This document shows, piece by piece, positions 25,301-37,300 of a DNA stretch of 64,000 nucleotides. Within the stretch, counting starts at the first letter, position 1, and each line of letters opens with the position of its first letter. Position numbers and translations under genes: made by a program. Origin of the DNA: Antedon mediterranea (Eukaryota; Echinodermata; Crinoidea; Comatulida; Antedonidae); contig NC_092670.1 in NCBI RefSeq assembly GCF_964355755.1, forward strand, positions 37,125,795 through 37,189,794. The letters run 5' to 3'. The notes under the pieces are model-generated. The model ran no database searches. It was given only the letters and a program-made list of their open reading frames with translations, and was not told where the DNA came from.

Positions 25301-28300
25301 GCGTTGCGTTACGTTGCGTCGCAAGTGGGAACCACGCTTAAAGCAAAACATCTCCGACACGGAACCAACTTGCACTGAACGTACATGCTCAGTTTACAAT
25401 GCTTCCTTTTCGTTTTCAGACATTACTTTGAGTGGCTCATCACTTTCTACTACTATTAAGAATACAGCTGTCAGCATACAACTTGAAGGGCTTGACAACT
25501 TTAAGCCTGGTTTTGAGTATCACGGAAAGGTAAGTTTAAACAACATGCTCAAGAAAGAATTGAAATAATATAACCGTTCAAATTCTTGTTCTGCATTGCT
25601 AATCATATAAACAGTAGGCCTAATATCATGTCAAAGCTTAGGCCTAAATAATTATATATACTGTACCATGCTTAGTATGCTGGTTTCAAAATATATTTAA
25701 TGTTGCCTATACGGTACCATTTCAAGTGAGTTATAGAAATACATCTCTGCAATGACTAAACTTCATGTATTATCTATCTTTAGGTTGTTGTAACGAATGT
25801 TGATGGTAGCTCAGCTGATGGTATAAACCTAACCATAGCTGTTAGAGAGAAATATAACTCGGTTGAAAACATCCATTTTTTCAATTATTTCACGGAAAAT
25901 GGAGTCGCTAAGTTCAGCTTCGATGCTCCTATCGATACTGCTATTTCTTCGTTGTATATCAAGGTAAATATATCTCTGTTTTCCGTGGGATGCAAATCAG
26001 ATTGACGTTTAGTTAGGCATGCGCGCATGTAGGCCTACACGCTGTCTAAAGCTTGGTTCCCACGGGAGACAAAACGCAAGGACGTAACGCAACGCAAGTG
26101 TGTTGACCAATGACAAGCGAAAGTTCGAATAATCCAAAGCTCATGATTGGTCAACTCATCGTTGCGTCCTAGTGGGAACCAAGCTTTACTTCATCGTCTA
26201 TTGCTCAATTACAATAAAAACAGTGTTCTGTTAATTTACACAATACATATAAATTATTTTAATTTGAAATAATATAGGTGACCGCCGAAGGCTACGAAAC
26301 GGATAGTACATTCGATGATTTCTATGGATATTATAGAATCCGTTACAATCCATCGGGCACAAAACAGCTACAGGCATTCTATTCACCGAGTGGAAGCTTC
26401 TTGATGATCAATCCAGTACAAAATGTGCTTAACTTTGGAAGTGAACACACTTTTAACATCGACTACACTGTCCCAGCCGGTGATAGTCAAATCATTCAGT
26501 TAAAGTATATTGTAAGTTGACTACTTGTTGGATCTCGAAAATGTATGAGTGTGTTTAGTGAAAGTGTAGGCCTCGTATGACGTAAAGTTCTGTCTACACT
26601 ATCGAACTTTATGTTCGTGTCGGGTTAAAATCCGGCCATTGACAAACCTCCTGCCATTTTCTTCTCAATAGTAGGCCTAATTGAATGCATGCGCCATCGG
26701 TATAAATATTCTAAACTTAGAGTTTTACCAATTTGTATGGATTTTAAAATGCTTTACTTAAAACATGTCTGTAATAAAATATATCTTTTATTGGTTTTTT
26801 ATTACATTTATTATAAGAAATTTACTTTTCTATTTAACAAGTAACTCTCTCTCTCTCTTGTTTTTGTTTGCCAAACTGGTTACCGGTAGTTCTTCAAAAC
26901 AAGTAAGCCTAAAGAGTAATGTTTTTTTTTAAATTTTTTTTTTAATGATTTTTTTTATAATGAAATATTTTTCAACTAGGTAATGGCAAGATCCAGTGTA
27001 ATAAGTTCTGGTAAAATGGACGTGAATGCACCATCCTGCACCCGTAAAGGAAAACGAAGCTCCCCTCCTATCATTGGTATTATCGATTACGAATACGACC
27101 TACCAGACATGCCAGACCAAGAAGAATTAGGTAAGAAAATGATTTCTACAGATACAGATACAGATACAGATACAGATAACTTTTATTGTCCAAATAAACT
27201 GGAAATTGCATTTGCTCACTTATCACATAAAAATATCGTATAAAAATATCGTATAAAAATAAAGTATAAAATGTAGAATAACAATATAAAAATACACAAT
27301 GATTAAAAAAGTACATCATAAAATTACTCGTCGTAATCGTAATTAATACATTAAGCTCTGTCTACACTATCAAACTAGTTTGATGTGCCCAAATGGTAGT
27401 GATATTCCCAAATATGGTAGTGATATGACATCACCATGTCCACATATGGGCACATCACATTTATTTGTCACATACAGTTTGATAGTGTAGGCAGAGCTTT
27501 ATATTTTCGTAATTAATACATTTTTTTCAAATATATATTTTATCCGATGCGTTACTCGTGACAGCTGTCGGGTATAAAAGACATTTTGTGCATACTCACG
27601 TGTTTCTGATTGTGCGCATAATGATTTTTGACGCGTAATCTAGTGGCGCGTCGTAACGTAAATAAAAGTCATTCATAATATTATAAAAAACAATGTAACT
27701 CTGCTATTACGAACGTTTAAGAGTCGTTTTGCTCTATCATACAGTCATAGGATTAGAACCACTTCCTTTGAATTGTCGGTTCTCGTTCAGTCTACCAATT
27801 GAAATTAAGCCGGAGATGTCACCAGATGCCAAGCTGCTTATCTACTACGCTCGCAAAGATGATGAAGTGATCGCAGACTCTCTTAGCTTCCAAGTAACCA
27901 AAGGACTCTCAACTCCGGTAACTTTCAAAACTTGTTATAAATCATACATACATTAAATTACTATTTACTTGATAATAAATACGAGCATTTAAACGAACTT
28001 TCTATCTCCTTCCTTTCTTTCTTTCTTTCTTTCTTTCTTTTTTTCTTCCTTTCTTTTTCACTTTCTTCCTTTCTTTTTTAACTTTCATCCTTTCTTCTTT
28101 TCATTATTTTCTTCATTTCTTTCTTCCTTTCTTCATTTTCTTCCTTTCTCTCTCCCTTCCTTTCTTTCATTCTTCCTTTTTTTCTTCATTTTCTTCCTTT
28201 CTTCATTTTCTTCATTTCTTCATTTCTTCATTTCTCTCGCCCTTCCTTTCTTTCATTCTTCCTTTCTTTCTTCATTTTCTTTCTTTCATTCTTCCTTTCT

Positions 28301-31300
28301 TTCTTCCTTTCTTCATTTCTTTCATTCTTCCTTTTTTTCTTCATTTTCTTCCTTTCTCTCTCCCTTTCTTCATTTCTTTCTTTCTTTCTTCATTTTCTTC
28401 CTTTCTTTCTTCCTTTCTTCCTTCCTTCCTTTCTTTCATTCTTCTTTTCTTCCTTCCTTTCTTTCATTCTTCCTTCCTTTCTTTCTTTCTTCCTTTCTTT
28501 CATTCTTCCTTCCTTCCTTTCTTTCATTCTTCCTTTCTTTCTTCCTTTCTTTCATTCTTCCTTCCTTTCTTTCTTCCTGTCTTCCTTCCTTTCTTTCATT
28601 CTTCCTTTCTTTCTTCCTTTCTTCCTTCCTTTCTTTCAGTCTTCCTTTCTTCCTTCCTTTCTTTCATTCTTCCTTTCTTCCTTCCTTTCTTTCATTCTTC
28701 CTTTCTTTCTTCCTTTCTTCCTTCCTTTCTTTCATTCTTCCTTTCTTCCTTCCTTTCTTTCATTCTTCCTTTCTTCCTTCCTTTCTTTCATTCTTCCTTT
28801 CTTCCTTCCTTTCTTCCTTACTTTCTTTCATTCTTCCTTTCTTCCTTCCTTTCTTTCATTCTTCCTTCCTTTCTTTCTTCCTTTCTTCCTTCCTTTCTTT
28901 CATTCTTCCTTCCTTTCTTTCTTCCTTTCTTCCTTCCTTTCTTTCATTCTTCCTTCCTTTCTTTCTTCCTTCCTTTCTTCCTTTCTTCCTTCCTTTCTTT
29001 CATTCTTCCTTTCTTTCTTTCTTCCTTTCTTCCTTCCTTTCTTTCATTCTTCCTTTCTTTCTTCCTTTCTTCATTTCTTTCTTTCTTCCTTTATTTCTTT
29101 CTTTCTTTGTCATGTGACTTTATTATCTGTGTGGTGAATTCCTACCGAATGCTTTTTATAAACTTGGTCCAATGTGGTACTTATTTCACAATTAGAATCA
29201 TGAAATGAATAAAATATTGTTATATATAAAATAGAAATATATATATATTTTATAGGTTGCTCTAGAATTTGAACATGAGGAGACACGACCAGGAGAGACG
29301 ACAACGCTCACAGTTCAATCCGAAGCTAACTCTCTATGTGCTGTGGGAATTGTTGATAAAAGTGTTGAACTTTTAGGAACAACCAACCAACTCACCAACG
29401 AAAAGGTAATCACTTTGTTGTTTGGTAGGGTTTCTACAAAATACAAACAATATCACTGCAACATTTCTCTCCCCACTCTCTCCTCTTCGAATAAAATTAA
29501 TACAGTACTGCATGTATAAATTTAAATATATATAAACACATTAGCAAAAAACATTAATTCTAAACCGTCCGGTGATATACTGCAATTTAATTAATTAATT
29601 TGAAACGATAAAGATGAGGAAATCTGTGAGAATGAGAAAAAGTCGCCCCAACCGAGACTCGAACTCGGACCGTCTGCTTGATATGCAGTTGCCCTAACCA
29701 TTAGACCACTGGGACTTTCATGGTGTTGTTCAAACTCGATTGGATAGCGACTCTTTAACATTCTCGGCGTGGTACGGCGGAACAGCACTAGTCCTCAGTT
29801 GTACGCACGCGCAACAGAGATCAAATTGATACGACCTCATCTTTCAGTATTTTTTTCACGAGGCGGGATCTCCGAAGAGTATATATATATATAAATCGTA
29901 TTATTTGTTGCGTTGCGTGGATGTTGCGTTGCATGTGAACGTACTTGCGTTGCGTCCTAGAGTGTTAAGATAGTATAATTATTATATATAGTTATTTATT
30001 AGAAACCTGCTGAACAAAGATCAATCATTGGATCACGTGTGTGAGTCATGTAATTTCTTTGCGACAACATGATACAGAATATTCCTTTGCTTAAAGCTCT
30101 GTCTACACTATCAAAGTAGTTTGACAAAATAAAAGTGCGATGTGCCCAAATATGGTAGTGACATCATGTCTATATTTGGCACATCACATTTTTTTGTCAC
30201 ATAAAGTTTGACTCGTTATATAATCGATACTTTCTTTTCAACCTAGGTATTCCAATCTCTTTCTCGCTATTCGTACGGCTACTTTTACTATCCATTGACT
30301 ACATGTAAACGGAGCCTGTTTCCCGAAGATGAAGACACAGATGAACCTCCACCAACAGTGCCTACCACCAGGAAGGGTTACACCCTTACAACTAGCAAGT
30401 ACACAACAACAAAACACGCCGATTCCGTTACAGTATTCACGGTTGGTCTATGTTATTATTTTTTTACTGCAATAAAAATATTATATGGTTTAAAAAGGTT
30501 TTTAGTGAGATCATAGATTTAGTGGATGGCCTACTTAAAATCCAAAGGACTGGGTTCGATTTTGTCTGTAACAATATGTTTTTTTTAAAAAGGTCAATTT
30601 TAATGGGATCTTAGCTTTAGTGGGTGGCCTATTTCATATCCAAAGGACTGGGTTCGATTGTGTCTGTAACAATAATGGTTTTTTAAAAAAAGGTCCATTT
30701 TAGTGGGATCGTTGTTTTTAGTGGGTGGCCTATTCAAATCCAAAGTACTGAGTTCGATTTTATCTGTAATAATTAGTAACTCTACGTAGGCCTAAACCTT
30801 TTGATGAAACTTATACAATTGTAGGTGAAAAGGATACGTATTTCGGGTCGAATGCCGACCTTACTATTATTGTAACAGCAGATAACCAACATTTAGGCCT
30901 ACATTTATTGTCATAAAGATACATTATTTGTGACAAATCTTGTTTGTTTCCACAGAATGCAGGCGTCGCTTTTGCAACAAGTTTAGATGTAGAAACAAGA
31001 CCATGTTATCAAATCAAAAGTACGTTAATTCTCAAGTCTTAGATCTTTATGGGACGTGAACAGAATTCTATTTGTTTTGTTTTACCAAAACATAGAGAGA
31101 AGCGCGCATTTTCTCTGACTATACAATAACACTGAGCAATGTTCTTTAGCGACGGCGCGCTATCATTTCTTCTTTTGTTTATAATTTATATTTATATGTA
31201 TATAAATATGGTAGTGAAATGCCCAATTATGGTAGTGATATGACATCATCATATGGGCACATCACATTTTTTTGTCACATAAAGTTTGATAGTGTAGACA

Positions 31301-34300
31301 AGGCACAAATACATACTAGAACAGTACAATAATCAAATTGATAACATAACGTTACATGATTTCCGTACATTCACTGCCATAATAGAAGAAAAAACTATGA
31401 TTAAAAAATTTGATATAGGCCCAGATATTTAAAAATGATGTTTTTTTTCCTTAAAGATTATTACTGGCGACGTGATTATCCATACTACTACAGTCCTCGA
31501 GGTGGTATTAGTGGTATAGCAGGCCCACAAGCAGGCCCAGTTGCAAAGCAATTTGACGTAGCTGAAGAGACCGACGATGGTGGAAACGCTGGAAGAGGTC
31601 GAGTTGGAGCAGGTGCAGTAGAACCAGAACCGCCTGTCAAGATACGAACATACTTTCCCGAAACTTTGTTATGGCAGATAAAACGAACTCAGTAAGGAAA
31701 TTAAGTCTTGTTTTTAAACACTACACGATCTTTCGCAGGCGACGTCGAAATGAAACCATTTGCTTACAGAAACCATGAACTCGCCAGTTAAATGGACTTA
31801 CGATTGCACAGTACACAATAAAATGGCAACAAGCAAGGAAAAACAATACTGTATCCACGTGGCACTTATACTGTATATATCCTATTTAGGTTTGCGTTGT
31901 GCATAAAACTAATACTGTAGTAAGAATAAACTTATTTATAAATTTATAATGTGCTGTTTACCGCAGCGCCAAAAAATGAAACAGGCGAGATTTTAGAAGT
32001 GACTTGAATTGCTTACAAGTTTGACTTTGACAGCGGATGTGGATGGAAAACAAGTTCCGGCCAAACCAATGTTTTTGGGCAAAAAAAAAACCCTTTGGAT
32101 ATAAATTATTTTTTTTAAAGTTGTAGTTATTTCGAGGCGTTTCGATGTTTGTCTGAGTTTCAAGCTAAAGTAGTATACGTATGAAACGCCATATGTGCCA
32201 AAATATCTATCTTTTTACTATATTAAGTCAAAACTCTGTCAGGAACCTAGACTATGTAATGTACCCGATAACTAATTAAATATGAATATTATTTCAGCCA
32301 AACAGACGGAACTGCAGAGTTTGATTTAAACGTTCCTGATACTATAACCGACTGGAAAGCAAACGGCTTCTGTATCTCACCCGATAGCAATATTGGTATT
32401 TCAGAGACGGCCACATTACGTGCTTTCAAGCCATTCTTCGTCTCCTTAACTCTTCCATATTCCGTCATTCGTAATGAGACCATTCCATTGAAGATAACAG
32501 TGTTCAACTACCTGTCTGATAAATGCCTTATGGTAAGTTCATGATTCAAATACATATTTGGAATACTGTTTCGAAAAATAACATCCCCACGATACGAATG
32601 TAGGATTCCAAAATACTACTGGTCTTACACACACCCTTCTTACACAATGTACCTGATTGTAGTGATGATGTGCAATAAATTGCTTACTTTTAACCGCTAG
32701 AATACACTTTCATTTTCCTCTAAAGGCCACTTTACACAGACGAGCGGTAACGGTGAATAGTATTTCTATGACCCCAAAACGCGGAGCGGACGGACGGTTT
32801 CCGTTCAGGATAGATACAAATTCAATGTGAGACAAGCTACGCGGTTTTCCGAAATATGTCTTTATAACAAACACCCAATTAGAGTTTTGATCGTCGTGAG
32901 GTGGTTTCCCGAAAGATCGTAAAATCAAAACGGTACTGGGTATGACCAACTAGCGTTTTTGTCACCGGCTAGTCATCCATTCATAGAAGTACTAAAGTAG
33001 TAGAATGTGACCCGAGGCATGACTAACTACAACTTTTAGATGATAGAAAGTTGAGAAAAATTGTTACGAGTAGTTGTACGACATGAAGATGTTTATGAAA
33101 TTATGTTAAAGATGTAAAAACATATTACATTAGGCATATAAACAGTAATGAGTGTTAGTAAAAATAATATTATGTAAAAAAGATATAAGGAAGAAAAGTT
33201 TTGATCAGCACTCTCTACATCTCTGTACTTGGCTGTCGTCGATTCTTTCGACTTGTTACAACAGTATTCTGTTTAAAAATACTACGACATTACATTTTAT
33301 TTGAAATCCACTTTTTAAAATTCGCAGCACTTCTTACTAAAATTCCTTTACTGTTTTTACTTAATTGCTTTATTTTTAGGTTAAGGTTGTACTAAAGAAT
33401 AACGCGGGCTTTACCACACTCGGTAATGACTTTACTCGTAAAGTGTGCGTATGTGGTGGAAGATCCAAGACTGTACAATTCAGAATCGTCCCACACAAAC
33501 TTGGAGAAGTTCCAATTACAGGTATGCCTAGACTTAGACTTCCCCAAGTATTTATTGTCTTTTATATGTTAGTCCACCAGTCCACGTTTCGATTTGTGTC
33601 TGAAGATACAACATCAAGTAGTATACGTATGAAACGCCAAAATATTATCTTTTTACTAATATTAAGTCAAAACTCCGTCTAGACTAACCTAATCTACACA
33701 TATATCTAGGTCTAAAGGTATGGTATTACGTGTGAATTAAAGGTTTATGTGCCCAGAACGCTTCCGCTGCGCCACTCTGCTGGTTGAGTATTAGAAAGAG
33801 TTAAAAAGAAATAATTTCCTGGCAAATTCGAAATATGTGTGAAATAAAAAAAAAAACGAAATTAGCAGAGCGAGGTTTCGATTCGCGGACCTCTGGGTTA
33901 TGGGCCCAGCACGCTTCCGCTGCGCCACTCTGCTGGTTGAGTATTATTAAGATTTAAAGAGAAATAATTTTCTGCCAAATTCGAAATACGTTTGAATTAA
34001 AAAACTAAAAAAAAAATTAGCAGAGCGAGGTTTCGATCCTTGGACCTCTGGGTTATGCGCCCAGCACGCTCCCGCTGCGCCACTCTGCTGATAGAGTATT
34101 AGAAAGAGTTGAAAAGAAATAATTTCTTCCAAATTCGAAATACGTGTGAATTAAAAAACTAAACGAAATTAACAGAGCTAGGTTTCGATCCTCGGACATC
34201 TGGGTTATGGGCCCAGCACGCTCCCGCTGCGCCACTCTGCTAGTTGAATATTACAAAGAGTTAAACAGAAATAATTTCTTGCAAATTTGAAACAGGCCTA

Positions 34301-37300
34301 CGTGTTAATTTTTAGAAAAAATTAGCAGAGCGAAGTTTCGATCATCGGACCTTTGGGTTATGGGTCAAGCACGCTACTCTGCTAGTTGCGTATTATAAAG
34401 AGTTAGGCCTAAAGAGTAATAATTTCTGGCAAATTTGAAATACGTGTGAATTTAAAAATAAACGGAATTAGCAGAGCGAGGTTTCGATCCTCGGACCTCT
34501 GGGTTATGGGCCCAGCACGCTTCCGCTGCGCCACTCTGCTAGTTGAGCATTAAAAAAAGAGTTAAAGAAAAACTAATTTCTGGCAAATTTGAAATACGTG
34601 TGAAATTTAAAAAAATAAAAAATTAGCAGAGCGAGGTCTCGATCCTCGGACCTCTGGGTTATGGGCCCAGCACGCTTCCGCTGCGCCACTCTGCTAGTTG
34701 GATATTAGAAAGAGTTAAAGAGAAATAATTTCTTGCCAATTTTAAATGCGTGAGAATTTAAAAAAACGGAATTAGCAGAGCGAGGTTTCGATCCTCGGAC
34801 CTCTGGGTTATGGGCCCAGCACGCTTCCGCTGCGCCACTCTGCTTGTTGAGTATTATAAAGATTTAAAGAGAAATAATTTATGGAAAATTCCAAGTACGT
34901 GTGAATTTTTAAAAAAATAGCAGAGCGAGGTTTCGATCCTCGGACCTCTGGGTTATGGGCCCAGCACGCTTCCGCTGCGCCACTCTGCTGGATGAAAATT
35001 AGAAAGAGTTGAAACGAAATAACTTTCTGCCAAATTCGAAATATGTGTGAAATAAAAATAACGAAATTAGCAGAGCAAGGTTTCGATCCTCGGACCTCTG
35101 GGTTATGGGCCCAGCACGCATCCGCTGCGCCACTCTGCTGGTGGAGTTTTATAGAAAGAGTTAAAGAGAAATACTTTGCTAGCAAATTCGAAATACGTGT
35201 AAATTAAAAAAACAAAACGAAATTAGCAGAGCGAGGTTTCGATCGTCGGACCTCTGGGTTATGGGCCCAGCACGAGTTGAAAATAAATAAGTTTCAAGGA
35301 AATTCGAAATACGTGTAAATTAAAAAATAAAACGAAATTAGCAGAGCGAGGTTTTGATCCTCGGACCTCTGGGTTATGGGCCCAGCACGCTTCCGCTGCG
35401 CCACTCTGCTGGATGAAAATTAGAAAGAGTTGAAAATTTGAAATATGTGTGAAATAAAAAAAAAACGAAATTAGCAGAGCGAGGTTTCGATCCTCGGACC
35501 TCTGGGTTATGGGCCCAGCACGCTTCCGCTGCGCCACTCTGCATGTTGAGTATTATAAAGATTTAAAGAGAAATAATCAATGGAAAATTCCAAGTACGTG
35601 TGAATTTAACAAAAAATAGCAGAGCGAGGTTTCGTTCCTCGGATCTCTGGGTTATGGGCCCAGCACGCATCCGCTGCGCCACTCTGCTGGTTGAGTATAA
35701 AGAAAGAGTTAAAGAGAAATAAGTTTCTTGTAAATTCAAAATACGTGTAAATTAAAAAACAAAACAAAATTAGCAGAGCGAGGTTTCGATCCTCGGACCT
35801 CTGGGTTATGGGCCCAGCACGCTTCCGCTGCGCCACTCTGCTGGATGAAAATTAGAAAGAGTTGAAAATAAATAGTTTTCTGCCAAATTCGAAATATGTG
35901 TGAAATAAAAATAACGAAATTAGCAGAGCAAGATTTCGATCCTCGGACCTCTGGGTTATGGGCCCAGCACGCTTCCGCTGCGCCACTCTGCTGGTTGAGT
36001 ATTATTAAGATTTAAAGAGAAATAATTTTCTGCCAAATTCGAAATACGTTTGAATTAAAAAACTAAAAAAAAAATTAGCAGAGCGAGGTTTCGATCCTTG
36101 GACCTCTGGGTTATGCGCCCAGCACGCTCCCGCTGCGCCACTCTGCTGATAGAGTATTAGAAAGAGTTGAAAAGAAATAATTTCTTCCAAATTCGAAATA
36201 CGTGTGAATTAAAAAACTAAACGAAATTAACAGAGCTAGGTTTCGATCCTCGGACATCTGGGTTATGGGCCCAGCACGCTTCCGCTGCGCCACTCTGCTA
36301 GTTGGATATTAGAAAGAGTTAAAGAGAAATAATTTCTTGCCAATTTGAAATGCGTGAGAATTTTAAAAAACAAAATTAGCAGAGCGAGGTTTCGATCCTC
36401 GGACCTCTGGGTTATGGGCCCAGCACGCTTCCGCGGCGCCACTCTGCTTGTTGAGTATTATAAAGATTTAAAGAGAAATAATTTATGGAAAATTCCAAGT
36501 ACGTGTGAATTTTTAAAAAAAATAGCAGAGCGAGGTTTCGATCCTCGGACCTCTGGGTTATGGGCCCAGCACGCTTCCGCTGCGCCACTCTGCTGGATGA
36601 AAATTAGAAAGAGTTGAAACGAAATAACTTTCTGCCAAATTCGAAATATGTGTGAAATAAAAATAACGAAATTAGCAGAGCAAGGTTTCGATCCTCGGAC
36701 CTCTGGGTTATGGGCCCAGCACGCATCCGCTGCGCCACTCTGCTGGTTGAGTTTTATAGAAAGAGTTAAAGAGAAATACTTTGCTAGCAAATTCGAAATA
36801 CGTGTAAATTAAAAAAACAAAACGAAATTAGCAGAGCGAGGTTTCGATCGTCGGACCTCTGGGTTATGGGCCCAGCACGAGTTGAAAATAAATAAGTTTC
36901 AAGGAAATTCGAAATACGTGTAAATTAAAAAACAAAACGAAATTAGCAGAGCGAGGTTTTGATCCTCGGACCTCTGGGTTATGGGCCCAGCACGCTTCCG
37001 CTGCGCCACTCTGCTGGATGAAAATTTGAAAGAGTTGAAAATTTGAAAGATGTGTGAAATAAAAAAAAAACGAAATTAGCAGAGCGAGGTTTCGATCCTC
37101 GGACCTCTGGGTTATGGGCCCAGCAAGAGTTGAAAATAAATAAGTTTCAAGGAAATTCGAAATACGTGTAAATTAAAAAACAAAACGAAATTAGCAGAGC
37201 GAGGTTTCGATCCTCGGACCTCCTCTGGGTTATGGGCCCAGCACGCTTCCGCTGCGCCACTCTGCTGGATGAAAATTAGAAAGAGTTGAAACGAAATAAC

